64,000 bases of DNA, taken from contig JAFEMH010002490.1 in NCBI GenBank assembly GCA_022495995.1, forward strand, positions 62,001 to 126,000. The letters run 5' to 3'. A program made the position numbers and the translations under genes. The number at the start of each line of letters is the position of its first letter. Position 1 is the first letter of the stretch. The notes beneath the pieces are model-generated. The model was not told the origin of the DNA, ran no database searches, and was given only the letters and a program-made list of their open reading frames with translations. This DNA comes from Adenophora triphylla var. japonica (lineage: Eukaryota; Streptophyta; Magnoliopsida; Asterales; Campanulaceae). Positions 10,625-22,067 of the stretch are shown piece after piece.

Positions 10625-12381
10625 TGTGATGATGTTGCCATTCGCGGGAAAATTCGATTTTTGCGTTTCTTTGAAAAACCAAATAAAACCGGAAAACGGA
10701 GTCGCCACGCCATTTTAATTTTGAAGGCCAAAACTTTGAAAAAAGCCCGAGATCAGAGATTTAGGTTCGGAGGTCATGTTACGCATCGGGAAGGACGTTA
10801 GTGTGCACCCGACGCGCCTCGTAAAACGAGTCTTCCAAGCTGAAAATCATTTGTGTGTGTGTGTGTGTGTGTGTGTGTTTTGGCCAAAATAAGTTGAAAC
10901 TCAGAAAAGTAAAAATTGGGATATCTTTTTAATACTTTAAACTGATCCCATGAATTTTTGGAAGATTTTTGGATTGAGATTTGGTACTCAAAAGACCTTT
11001 TGAAGTTGAGAGCCATTTCTGCCAGAATGAAAAAGGCAGTGGACCTTTGATTTTGAAAGGGATTCAAGGGTCTTAAAACTTCATAATCTGGATAAACTCA
11101 GAGAATGAAAGTTGTTCTAGACACCTTAAATAAAGTTTGTGCGAAGGAATTTTCCATTTTGGAGAAGATTTGAGGGGTCAAAACCTTCTGGAAACCTCAG
11201 ATATGAGATCTGGATTCCCAGAAGCTGATGAACTAGCCTCTGAAAGAAAATTTGAAAGGAGGAGTTTTACTCACCCAAAAAATAAAGTAAAAATATGTCT
11301 AGAAAGATATGGATGTTGGCTACAAAAAGTGTTTTGTAGTCAACACCAAATTCCAAGTTCATCTGTGTCCAAAAATTAAGACCATGGACTGAGGTCTGAG
11401 AAAATTGCTACTGGACAGCAACTTCTCAAGAAAGAAAATATGGTTTTAAGGGGGGTTTTGCATCCATGCTTGTCCCCATTTCCCTAGGTTTTGGTTAGTG
11501 ATCACTAGACATTTTTGTGGTGAATCAACTATACCAAACCATCCTTGGGGTACATTAGGACTAAGCATTTTATTTGCTTGGGAAGGGGAATTTTATCCTT
11601 TGAAATCAAGATTTTGTGCTTGAAAATGGTTTTTAGGGTTTTGAAAATGAGTTTTCTTTGAAAGAAAGTAAGAGAACTTGAAAATAATGTTGATCTTTGT
11701 AGAAGATCATCCATGGAGATGGTCTTCCATGGTGATCTTCTTAGATCTAAAGCAAAAAGATGAAAGAACTACATTTTGTAGTTTGAAGATGCATGCATGG
11801 TTGAGATTTAGGATTAGGAAGAGGAGGGTTTACCAATCTTCCTTGTGTTCTTGAGTGTTTTGCTTGAATGTATGAGTGTTTAGGGCTTTAATATGAGAGT
11901 GAGTGGATGAGTATGAGTTGGGAAAGATTGGAGAGAAAAAGGTGACAATTCTTGAAGAATTCTCACTGTTTTCTCTCTATATTTCGCCAGAGGTTCGGTG
12001 CAAAATGTGTTCTTCCTCCTTATTTTTGTGACTGGAGGGCTCAATTTATAGCCCTCCTGAAAATGCAAAGGTATCCGCGCGGATAGGTCCAGTCAGCGTG
12101 CACTGTTCATTAAATGCAGCTTCAGCTTTGGACAAGAAGAATAATCTTTTTCAAAATTCAAATTAACAGCCAGTTTTTGTGTCTCCAGCCATTGCTATTT
12201 GTGGTTTTATTCTTTTGTTTTTCTTTTTAAGATTCTTTTTAAGGTTTAACCTTAAATAACAATGCCCATTTTACCCTCACTTTGTTAGGAAAGTTAGGAT
12301 TGTTAGGAATTGTTAGAAATGTTATAACTTTCGTTAATTTTCTAACGAAAATTCTAACAAGCTCAAATTGGAGCACTTACA
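10625..12381 (-). mobile_element. 5' LTR of gypsy element 1 (1757 bp)
   Basis: Minus-strand LTR starting TGTAAGTGCTCC (at 12381) and ending CATCATCACA (at 10625), bounded by the primer binding site. A TATA box (TATAAATTGA on the minus strand, 12041-12050) lies about 22 nt downstream of a TCCGCGCGGA palindrome (12074-12083). A (GT)n microsatellite is at 10852-10878. A second copy of the first 11 bases of the primer binding site is inside the LTR at 10697-10707. The LTR is AT-rich and carries no gene. Confidence 0.8.
10852..10878. repeat. (GT)n microsatellite
   Basis: Uninterrupted GT dinucleotide run of about 13 units inside the LTR. Confidence 0.9.
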
Positions 12382-13301
12382 GTCCCGTTGTTGACACATG
12401 TCGAGAACGCGTCATGACTTCTCACGAAGCCAAGCCGAGAAATCGATATGTACCTACGTCGAGACATGTAAAGATCTTAACGTGTACTTACGTTTGAATT
12501 ATGTCGTGATTCCGACACGAAGAGGGAAAGTATGCCAAGATTTTTGGAGACGGTGTATGACTCGGACTTTGTGAGAAAATTTTGAAAACCGAGTTTAAAA
12601 TGTTTTGAAAAGTATTGGCCAAAAACCAACCGGTCACGGTAGAAAGTGTGTCACGGACAAGTGTTGGCTGACTCACAGGCTAGGAGGACTTTAGGCGCTC
12701 AAGCGTAAGCGAAACACGTCACTGTCCGCGATGCCGTCCGTACACTCCCAGGTTCTAACTCTATGTGCAGGTAGAGTGCGAGTAGTGTGAAGGTAACTTC
12801 TAGAAATATATATATTTTTTTGCTTTTTGTAAAAGATTTTTGTTTTTTTGTTTATGCAGTATGCAAAGAAAAAGCAAGAGAATGAGTCAAAGCATGACAA
12901 AAGGGGACTGCCCCAAATGTCAGAATTTACCAGTAGCTGTAGTCCAGCGTCATCCTGCCCTGTTCTGATCAACGGGAAGAGCAAATTGCAAAGGGGGAAG
13001 CCCCGGCTTCCAATAGTGCCACATACCAAAGCATGGCAAGGTGCATTTGAGCACACAAAATGACACATATGTCCACACAAGGTGAATGTCGAAATTGTCC
13101 AAGTTGATTTGAAGAAAGTTAGACTCTCTTAAGAAAAACTTTTCTCTTTTTTCAGAAAATAGAAGAATGATACTGGTACGTGGGATTGTTAGACCACCAT
13201 TTATCCCAAGCCCCAGGTTAGGGAGCGATACAGGAAGGTTAGTGGTTTCCATCTATATACCAAGTATCGTCTTCATTTTTTAGAACAAAAAGTTTTTCAA
13301 C
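12382..13301 (-). mobile_element. 5' leader fragment of gypsy element 2
   Basis: Remaining piece of the internal region of a second element of the same family, cut at 12381/12382 by element 1. The part next to the primer binding site (13165-13301) aligns with 10470-10604, and 12610-12680 aligns with the element 1 leader near 9960-10010. The rest of the internal region must lie left of the window. It contains no coding region. Confidence 0.75.
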
Positions 13302-13320
13302 ATCCCCAGCAGAGTCGCCA
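13302..13320 (-). other. Primer binding site, gypsy element 2
   Basis: Minus strand TGGCGACTCTGCTGGGGAT, one base after the LTR end (..CATTCA). It differs from the element 1 site at the tenth base and at the last base. Confidence 0.75.
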
Positions 13321-13321
13321 C

Positions 13322-15111
13322 TGAATGAACGCTCGCCCGAAAAAATTAAAATCGTTGTATCATTTCCCCCCTTTTTTTGTAAAGAGTTTCTTTTGTATTG
13401 AAAATGATACGACAAGTTTTTGAAAACTTCGGTTTTGGGAGTCGCCACGCCGTTTTTAGAGGAAAACATTGAAAAACCTATTTTAAGAGATTTTGAGTCC
13501 GGGAGTCTGGTTACGTGTTTGGGAAGAACTAGAGAGTTCACCCAACACGCCTCTTTCTAGACTTTCAATCAACATTGGACAATTTTTGGACATTCAAAGT
13601 GTGTGTGCAATATGTGTCGATGTGTGAAAAATGCAAATTTGACATTTTCATTGATAATATGGAAGCTGAGTACAACTTGTGAGCCATAAGAGGGGGCCAC
13701 ACCCTTTTACATATTATGATTATCATAACAAGGCAGAAGGTAAGACAATCTGCCCAGAGACTTCCCATGTCGTCCGACACAGGACCTCCTAGGCAGAGGT
13801 TGTCGCACGACATGATGTCTCTTGGTCAGATTGTCCTATTACAAAGACCAAGCAGTTTCTGTAAATGAAATGACATTTATTCAACTCAGTAAAGACACTA
13901 TTTGAAGGTCTAAAACTCAATTTGGGATTGACGGGAGTGAACAAAGTCACGATAGACTTTGTCGACACGGATGTTATATGACATAGAGCCTTTGATGTCA
14001 TCTATGTCATACGGCGATCCTCTTCCATCAAATAGGTTGCACCCAAACTGAGTTTAGGCACCCAAATAGTGGCTTATGAGCCAGAAGATGCTTAGGTAGG
14101 CTTTGAGTCACAAAGGGGATAAACCTAGCAGATCTGAAGTCCAAGAATGGCATTGCAGCCTTCTGGGAGTCCCATGTCGTATGACACAGGATCTCCAGGG
14201 AGACCTATGTCGCACGACATGAGGAGCCTGTTTCAGTGCCCTTCAGTCTGTTTGGTTCCTCCTTTGTTCCCCAAGCAAACCAAGCATATTTATTGATTAT
14301 AAACAGTAATATAATACTATAATATGGGTATTATGGGAAGATCACATGGCTTTAGTGGCCAAATGTGATAAATCACACGTTTTATGGCCACTTTGAAGTA
14401 GCCATCACTTCCTAACCCGATGTAGCTAGGCAAAGATTGAAACTTTATTGGTGTGTGTACCACCAAATGTCCAGATCTGAGGTGGGGAGAAGTGAATATT
14501 GAAGATTCACTCCTCCACCACCTTTATCATGCAAAATCCCAATTTTTACATGGTATGAGAGCAAGTATGCATGCAAGGTATATTTAAAGACTTTATTAAA
14601 AGAGGGAGAAAGGTTTAGTGGCTACCTATTGTAGTCCACAAGGTAGAATCACCAATAGTATGGTGTCTACCCCTTCAATCACCAACAAAGGAAGCTTCTT
14701 GGAGTCTTGACCTTGAAGTGTGTGTGTGAGGAGGGAGGTGAGTGTGTGTGTACGAGAGAGAGAGAGAGAGAGACTCTATTTGGCAAGAGTTTCTCCCTAT
14801 TTTGCTCTCAGAATTTTATCCTCTCTTTGGCTCTCTTTCTTGCCTCCTCTAAAATGATCAGCCATGCCTTTTATTTATAGGCATCCTGACTGAGCTTCCT
14901 ATGTCGGACGACAGGGGCAGTTAAACCGCCTCAATGTCCATGTCGTCCGACAGCGTACATCTTTTGGCCATAATGGGCCGAGTGGCTGGCAGGCCCAATG
15001 GATTGGTGGACTGCTGGGATTTTTGGACTCTAATTACTTCTTAGCAATTTGTGCAAGCCCGAATTTAATTAATTTGAATCCAAAACTTGAGTTTGGATCG
15101 GGGTACTCACA
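13322..15111 (-). mobile_element. 5' LTR of gypsy element 2 (1790 bp)
   Basis: Minus-strand LTR from TGTGAGTACC (15111) to GTTCATTCA (13322), with the same terminal pattern as LTR 1. The TATA box is CTATAAATAA on the minus strand (14871-14880). It contains six copies of the box TGTCGNNCGACA (one imperfect), in three pairs: 13768 and 13801, 14175 and 14208, 14902 and 14941. The last pair lies 23 and 62 nt upstream of the TATA box. An (AG)n run is at about 14754-14773. The adjoining host-side 5 bp are GATAC (15112-15116); the matching copy would be outside the window. Confidence 0.8.
13768..14952. promoter_or_regulatory. Paired TGTCGNNCGACA boxes in LTR 2
   Basis: Boxes start at 13768, 13801, 14175 (imperfect, TGTCGTATGACA), 14208, 14902 and 14941. 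Spacing within pairs is 33, 33 and 39 bp. The first two pairs also share flanking bases (CCCATGTCG before, ACACAGGA after the first box). They look like sites for a dimeric DNA-binding protein; this role is inference. Confidence 0.5.
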
Positions 15112-16040
15112 GATACTTGCATTCTTGCTCTTATTTTTTCCAGCGTTTTCTGACTAACAATTAAATTTTATACTCTCCTTCTGCGGTCAAAAGCTTAGTA
15201 GGCCCTTTGCCCGCATTTTTTGAGTTTTCCTAACTCTTTATTCAAAACCCCTTGGGCTTTTTGTGAGAGTCAGCCCTATTTCTCTGTGACCGCGTTTATT
15301 TTAGCCTTGTGGCAAACTTTGGGGCCTTAACCCAGGTTTTTCTATTTGGCTTTGTTAAACTATTTTGATCACTCCCATCCATTTACACTTATTCCCAGCC
15401 TTGCGAGCTGTGGTGTAAGTCAAAAGCAGCCAAGGAAAGCTACTTTCATAGGGCATGTAGAGTGTGGCTGTGAGGCTATAGTCTACGCAACAGTAGGTAG
15501 GAGCATTTTTAGCATATTGGCCCTTTAACCTATCGGCATCTGTATCCACTTATTGGTGGTTCACGCTTTTTGACCCTTTATTCAAAACTCCTTGGAGTTT
15601 TTTGTGAGGGTCTTGTGGCGATCATGTAAGCGGGCTTATATGTAGGCCTTTGTTACATACAGGCATGCGAGTAACGGCCCTAACGAGGGCCTTCGCGCAC
15701 TGAGTGGGTCCGGGCTTTGGCCTTTGTCCCCACTGGCATCTATATCCACTTTTTCTTGGTGGTGTCACGCGGGCAGGACAGAGTATCCTCCCCGCGATCG
15801 AGTACGGGCTTAATGGCCTTTGTACCCATATAGGCTTGCGGATCTTAATGGATCTTTGCGCATCAGTAGGTAGGAGCTCATATGTTGGCTCTTGAACCCA
15901 CTGGCATCCGCTTGCGGGCATCCACCCTAGCTTTTGAGGCTGGTGGGAGTAAAGTCACAACAGTTTTGCACAAAAATTTGATGGTAACTCCATACTCATA
16001 TATATAGGGGTCTATACTCCCTCCAAAAATTACAAAGATT
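15112..16040 (-). repeat. 3' UTR with imperfect tandem repeats, gypsy element 3
   Basis: After the integrase stop at 16041 the minus strand enters about 930 bp of degenerate tandem repeats. Recurring phrases are CTTTATTCAAAACYCCTTG (15237, 15580), GTAGGTAGGAGC (15493, 15868) and CACTGGCATCTATATCCAC (15732) with variants near 15536 and 15899. Tandem-repeat 3' UTRs are a known trait of Tat/Ogre-type elements. The region ends where LTR 2 was inserted, so the 3' LTR is displaced to the left. No gene is present. Confidence 0.7.
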
Positions 16041-18116
16041 TCAAAAGAAGTACTTTCTAAGGTGATCGCTATTCCAAGCGTGCTTAAGATCTGTTCCTTC
16101 CTTTGTTCGCAATATGTAGGTGCCTTCCTTGATTATTTTGGTGACCTCATATGGACCCTCCCATTTTGGGGAGAGCTTGTTGAAACCAGGCTGGGTCCCT
16201 TGGACCTCTACATTTCTTAGTACCCAATCTCCAACTGAAAAACTCCTTCTATTTACTTTTTTATCGTGGTGCTTCTTCGCCTTCTGCTTATAGTTCACCA
16301 TTTTTTCATTTGCCCGCATTCTCCTTCCTTCGAGATCGTCCAGGTCACACCTTCTGTTTGCCTCGTTTTGAGACTCATCGAAGTATGTGACTCTGTACGA
16401 GGGTAGGGCAACCTCAACTGGAGCCATTGCCTCTGACCCATACGTGAGCGAGAAAGGAGTTTCTCCTGTAGAATTTCTTATAGTGGTGCGGACAACCCAT
16501 AATGCAGTCTGGAGCTCGTCCAACCATCGTCCCTCCAAGTTTTTCTTTAGGGCGGTCAGGACTAGCTTGTTCACGGCCTCAGCTTGGCCATTTCCTTGTG
16601 GGTAAGCAACCGCAGACTTACGGTGTTGCACCTTCATTCTCACACATTCAGCAGTGAATTTTGCAGAGAATTGGGTACCATTGTCCGAAATTATTTCTCG
16701 GGGAACCCCAAATCGGCAATAGATGTGATCGTGGACAAAATTGATGGTATTCTCCTCTGAGATAGTGGCTAAGCCCTTGGCTTCTGTCCACTTGGTAAAA
16801 TAATCCACGGCCACAATGGCATACTTAATGCTCCCTCGAGCAGTTGGGAATGGTCCAATGAGATCAATCCCCCACGTATCAAACGGCCACGATGGTACAA
16901 CCAAAGTCTGCTCTGTTGATGGTAGTCTAGGGATGTCCGCAAATCTCTGGCACTTATCACACTTTCTTACGTACTCCTGCGCATCTCTTCTCATTGTAGG
17001 CCAAAAGAATCCCTGGAATTTGATCTTGTCGGAGAGAGTGCGAGCACCTGAATGTCCGCCACAAACTCCCTCATGAACCTCATAGAGTAAGTTGGTGACC
17101 ATGTGAGTTTTGACACATCTTAACAAGGGCTTGGTGAATGATCTTCGAAAAAGTACCCCATCGAGGACGAGGTATTTCGCGGACACCGTTCTAATTGTTC
17201 TAGCCCTTGCTGGATCCTCGGGAAGGGTCTGCTTTTCGATGTAATCCTTGATTTCATCTACCCAGTCCCTTACTTGATCCTCTATATTGCTTATCTGGAT
17301 TCGATCTATAGTAAGTCTCTCCGTGAATTCTATCTGGCAATCTGTCTCTAAGTCAACAATTTCTTGATCGGTTATTCTGGAGAGGAGGTCAGCTTCCACG
17401 TTATCCTCTCTCATGACTTGGTTCAGCTCATAGTAGGTGAAATTTTTTATGAGGGTTTTTGCAAGACTGCAGTACTGAGTTAGCACTGGGTTGATAGTAT
17501 CATACTCCCCCCTAATTTGATTAACTATGAGCTGAGAGTCACTGTTGATCTCAATGTTCTGAACTCCTAAGTCTCTTGCCAATTTCATGCCCGCTATAAT
17601 CGCTTCATACTCAGCTTGATTGTTTGATGCCTCGAACTTGAATCTCAAGGCCCTCTTGAATTTCTCCCCGCAAGGTGCGATCAGGAGTATGCCCGCTCCA
17701 CTAATTAACTTGCTCGCAGAGCCGTCCACGAATAAGGTCCACACTTCCTCTGGACGCTCCTTTGGCTGTATAATTTCTGTGTTTGAGCTATTTAGGGCTT
17801 CCTCTGACTCTGCCCGCTTTCTTTTTCCAAGGTCGCTGTCTGCCAATTTGAATGATGATTCTACCACAAAATCAACTAAGGCCTGCGCTTTGATTGTCTT
17901 TCTAGGGGAGTAGGTGATCTGGAACTCAGTGAGCTCGATAGACCAAGCTAGCATTCTCCCCGAGGACTCTGGTTTGTGTAAAACCTTTCTAAGCGGGGCC
18001 TCAGTTAGTACAGTAATAGGGTGTGCAGAAAAGTAGGCTCTTAATTTTCGAGCAGATACAAGCAAGGCATAAGCTAACTTCTCTATATTAAGATAACGCC
18101 CTTCTACGGCGGACAA
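16041..18116 (-). pseudogene. RNase H and integrase of gypsy element 3
   Basis: A 691-residue open frame. It starts in the connection RNase H region (SARKLRAYFSAHPITVL), then has a second RNase H fold with FVDGSASKLISGAG, NNQAEYEAIIAG and NSDSQLIVNQI, which carry the acidic metal-binding residues; a second, archaeal-type RNase H is usual in the Tat branch. Integrase follows: HEGVCGGHSGARTL and CDKCQRF (HHCC zinc site), GIDLIGPFP, SDNGTQFSA and NGQAEAVNK (DDE triad), and the C-terminal KWEGPYEVTKIIKEGTYIL. It ends HAWNSDHLRKYFF with a stop at 16041. It inserts element cDNA into the genome. This part looks intact; the breaks are upstream. Confidence 0.9.
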
Positions 18117-18191
18117 TGCCTTAGATACATAATAAACTGGTTTTTGGGAGTTATTCTCCTCCCTTACAAGAACAATGAGCCTACTTCCGGA

Positions 18192-18806
18192 TCAAGAATC
18201 GCTAAAAACAAAAAGTTCTTCCCTGCATCGGCCGCCGAGTAGAGGTGGCTGCCCGAGGTATGTCTTGACTTCTTCAAAAGCTTGATGGCACTCATTGCTC
18301 CATGCAAATTTATCAGGCTTCTTCCCCCCTTTTAGAGTTTTGAAGAAGGGGAGGCATCTCTCTGCTGACCGCGAGATGAAGCAGCCAAGGGCGGTGATGC
18401 GACCATTGAGTTTCTGTACATCCTTCACGCAAGCAGGAGGTTTCATGTCCAACAGCACTTGGATTTTTTCGGGATTAGCCTCTATTCCTCGCTGGTTGAC
18501 CATGAATCCAAGGAACTTGCCCGCTTTTACCCCAAAAGCACATTTCAGGGGGTTTAGTTTCATGTTATTGCGACGCAAGTTTTGGAAAGTTTCCTCCACG
18601 TCGAGCTCGTAGGAGTTTTCCTTTGTCTTTATAACCATGTCATCAATGTAGGCCTCAAGGTTTCTGCCTAGTTGGTTTTTGAAGACCAGATTGACCATTC
18701 GCTGATAGGTGGCTCCTGCGTTTTTTAGCCCAAAGGGCATCATTGTGTAGCAATAAGTCTTGCCCGCAGCGATGAAATATACGGAGCGGACATCTTTAGG
18801 AGCCAT
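18192..18806 (-). pseudogene. Reverse transcriptase (second half) of gypsy element 3
   Basis: Frame from 18806 contains YCYTMMPFGLKNAGATYQRM, EAYIDDMVIKTK (the YxDD catalytic box in its YIDD form), the thumb region GIEANPEKIQVLLDM and the start of RNase H (PPLLGGRCREELF). It is preceded in frame by a TAG stop at about 18808-18810, which replaces a sense codon after SGYHQI, and is followed by a frameshift near 18190 before QKPVYYVSKALSAVEGRY. The TAG is compatible with a C to T change of CAG. Confidence 0.9.
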
Positions 18807-20468
18807 CTAGATCTGATGGTAGCCGGAGTATGCATCAATGAAGCTTAATACTCTGTGACCGGCTATTGAATCCACCAATCTGTCTATGCGAGGAAGAGGG
18901 AAGCAGTCTTTGGGGCATGCCTTGTTGAGATTGGTGAAATCAACACACATCCTCCACTTGTCATTGGATTTTTTAACCATGACCACATTTGCTAGCCATT
19001 TGGGGTAGGAAATCTCCTTTATTATCTCCGCTTTGAGCAATTTTTCCACCTCTTCTTTGATCGCAATTTCTTTTTCCGGGGAGAAGTACCTTGATTTCTG
19101 GTGAATGTTCTTGAAGGATGGGTCATCATTGATTTTATGGAGAATCACTTCCTCGCTGATTCCCTGCATATCCTCCACCCTCCAAGCGAACACATCACAA
19201 TTTGCTCTAAGGAACTCAATGAGGATCCTTCTCTCCTCGCAGTGAATTTCCAGCCCGACCTTAACAGTTTGCTCGGGGAAGTGGGGGTTGATGACCACCT
19301 CCTCGAGCTCGTCGTTAGGTTGAAGGTCGCTGATTTCACGATTGTGCAAGGAGTCAATGACGATAGTTGGGGGGTTGAACTGAGCTCCGGTCAGCGCTGC
19401 CATGGAATATATGACCCCGCGGTCAATCTTTCCCTCAATTCCCCGATCAATGTATCCTCCCTCAATAGGGGCCAACTGCTTTGATTTTCTGCTCGTCTTG
19501 AGCTCCACCTTTGTGGTATGGAAAGAAAGCATGCCAATCGGAATGGGTGACGGCACAAGAGCAAGGGCCTTTCCTTTCTTTGGTTTCTCCTCGCCCTCTT
19601 TCGGCGGGCATGAGGTCTGGCCTTTATCAGCTTTTCTCTTCTCCTCAAGTGCTCGGAGGAATCTCCCGGGCTGGTTCTTGATGGTAGCAACCCCGCCCAG
19701 GGTGTTAAATGTCACCCTTTGGTGGGGAACGAAAGCAACTATTCCCAATTCGGCCTGAGCAGTTACGCCGAGAATGGCATTGTATTGGGTAGGAAGATCG
19801 ACCACCATGAAAGTAATTTTGGCTGTCTTCTGCATTGGTTTTTCCCCAATAGTTACTTCAAACACAATCGTCCCCTTTACCCCCACGGCGTGGTTGGTAA
19901 ACCCTTCAAGCATGCCCGCATAAGGAGTCAGGTTAGCCTCGGTCATTCTCATGCCTACCAATGTGTGGTAGTAGAGAATATCCCTGGCCGCGCCTGTATC
20001 AATCAAAACCCGGTGTATGTTGGCTCGATTGATCTTCATGTGAATAGTTAGGGGCTGAGTAGAGTGAAATAGGGAGGAGGCAAGTTCACTCTTTTTGAAC
20101 CCTATTTCTTGCTCTTCCTCCGGAGCCATTGCGGGGATTGATAAAACTTTCTCAAGTGTTCGAATCTGAATGGAGAGCTGTTTGTTGGAGGGAGGCTCCT
20201 CGCCAATGAAATTAATGTCATAATCCCCCAAATCATCATCGTAGTTGTCTCTCTCATTCCTCTCGGGGCCACGCGTGTTTCGTGCCCGCTGTTGATTATT
20301 GTTATTAGGGGCATTGTTGTTTCCCTTAACCCACTTGGTTAGCTCCCCGTCGTTGATTTTCTGCTGGATAATTCGCTTCAACTGGAAGCAGTCCTCTGTG
20401 CCATGCCCGTGGTCGTTGTGATACTCACATAACTTAGCCCTGCTCCTCTCATTTGGTTTTCGAAGCAT
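18807..20468 (-). pseudogene. Nucleocapsid, protease and RT N-terminus of gypsy element 3
   Basis: The frame begins with KLCEYHNDHGHGTEDCFQLK, a CxxH..GH..DC zinc-knuckle-like element. It then carries the protease active site VLIDTGAARDILYYHTL and a protease core with YNAILGVTAQAELG. The RT fingers follow: FSPEKEIAIKEEVEKLL, WLANVVMVKKSNDKWRMCVD, LNKACPKDCFPLPRIDRLVD and FIDAYSGYHQI, then the TAG stop. The frame joins gag by a frameshift near 20465. Confidence 0.9.
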
Positions 20469-21980
20469 TGGGGAGAGGAGGAAAGGCTGAGGCTCTCATG
20501 ATTACCACTCTTGGCTCGGTGAGCTCGGTATAAACTGTGTCATCCACCGCTTTCCGGAGTTTATCTGACCCACGGCCTCGGTTTTTGCCCTGGTTGTTGG
20601 TGCGGGCAGGCTCTGGGGTAGTCTCCTGAACTTGGCTTATCCTTTCTTTGGCTGAAGCTCGGGGAGCGGGCACACTGGGCTCCTCAGCGGATGCAATGGC
20701 AGAGGCCCTTTCATACATCTCCTCTACGGTTTTAGGCCGGCTGGAGGCAAAATTCATCTTAAGGAAAGAGGAGCTGAGGCCGCCCTCAAAACAGAGTCTG
20801 ATGTCTCCTTCCTCTAAGTCCACAATCTCCTCGCTCACCTTCCGGAACCGAGATATGTAATCTTTTGTAGGCTCGTTTGGGGCCTGCTTGACGCAGACAA
20901 GGTCTGTCTTTGGTCTAGCGGGCACACCTGCCCCAGCAAAGGCATTGAGAAAGATGCTTCTAAACTGACTGAATGATTGGATGGACCGGGGCTTGAGAGC
21001 TAACATCCAAGATAGGGCCTTGCCCGTGAAAGTTGCAGCCAAAGCTTTGCACATCACAGACTTGTCCGCAGAGAATAGAGCCATTTGTCCCTCAAATCGT
21101 CTCATATGGCTCTTGGCATTTTTGGAGCCATCATAGGTGTCCATCTGGGGGGGCTTGCCCCTCTGAATGGGTGCCCGCGCGATCTTGTCGCTGAAGGCGT
21201 CCATGGTGCGGCCACACTTCTGGGCTGCCTTTTGGTGGGTTTCCCACATCTTTTGCATAAACTCAACAAACTCAGGGCTCTGATTATCAACTTTCTGCTT
21301 TTTGGCACGTGGAATCACGGCCTTCTCCTTGGCCGGAGCCAAGGGTCTGGCGTGGGACTTCGCACGGCGGTTTGATTGTGCTTCTTCCCCAACTTCCTCG
21401 CTATCCTCCACATGCACCACACTGCGCTTGGCCGGCTGTCCGCAATCAAGGGTTGGTTCAACCCGATTTGCCCCCTAGCTTGACTAGCAAGCGATTTAGC
21501 GGGAGCTAGTTGGGTGAACCTTCGTGACCCTTGTGGGAACTGCAGTCCACCGTTGGCCTCTATCTCAAACATCTCCATTTGAGCGTCGGCGACGGCCATG
21601 GCCTCAGCGATTAGCTTGGATTTGGAGGACAGAATCTCTTGCCTTCTCAGAATTTGCTCCGGGGAGAGTGGAGTGTTTAAGGCGGTATTTTTTATAGGAG
21701 CTTGGGGAGTTTTCGGGCTGTTGTTTAGGAGAGCTCGGGCTTTCTCAGCTCGTATCTCATCGGTTAGCTTGTGTATAGCCCTTTGACCAGGGGAAAGGAT
21801 CTTTTGTGGCTGAGAACGAGCTCCCATTCGATTAAAAACAGAGTTGGTTTGCTTATCCTTATTAATAGTGGAGGGTGAGGCCTGGTCATCCTTCTCTAAG
21901 GTCAAATGACCGGCGTTTTCCAAGATTCTAGACATATTCTGTAAAGAAAGATGATTGGAAAAAGAAGAGCCTTTCGGCAC
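20449..21980 (-). pseudogene. Gag of gypsy element 3, one internal frameshift
   Basis: The likely start is 21980 (MPKGSSFSNHLSLQNMSR); this frame is helical and charged up to about 21420. It continues in the frame 21420-20449, which holds the gag core: PQMDTYDGSKNAKSHMRRFE, FTGKALSWMLALKPRSIQSF, then RFRKVSEEIVDLEEGDIRLC. A basic, serine-rich tail leads to the zinc knuckle in the next frame. Each of the two frame changes (about 21420, 20465) would block synthesis. Confidence 0.85.
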
Positions 21981-22048
21981 TCGGTTTGTTTAGGACACGA
22001 GAGGTGTCTTGAAAACAAAATATATGGGAAACAAATAAAGAAAAATGA

Positions 22049-22066
22049 TTCCCGGCAATGGAACCA
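22049..22066 (-). other. Primer binding site, gypsy element 3
   Basis: Minus strand TGGTTCCATTGCCGGGAA, one base after the LTR end (..GCGTCATCA). It has the usual TGG start; the tRNA is not assigned. Confidence 0.65.
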
Positions 22067-22067
22067 C

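Larger units (their letters stand above)
1..12381 (-). mobile_element. Ty3/gypsy element 1 (minus strand, 3' end outside window)
   Basis: Read on the minus strand the order is 5' LTR (12381 to 10625), primer binding site, 5' leader, gag, acidic linker, protease with G-patch, a truncated pre-RT segment, an integrase remnant, and a plus-strand extra gene. Reverse transcriptase, RNase H and the first half of integrase are missing, so the copy is non-autonomous. It interrupts the 5' leader of a related element at 12381/12382. Its 3' LTR and left target duplication lie outside the window. Gag core, VDNGS protease and the extra antisense gene resemble the Tat/Ogre side of plant Ty3/gypsy elements; lineage assignment is inference. 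Confidence 0.8.

Noticed and set aside
15622..15921. Open frames in the tandem-repeat region
   Set aside because: They follow the repeat units, have no domain, and lie in the 3' UTR of the gypsy element.
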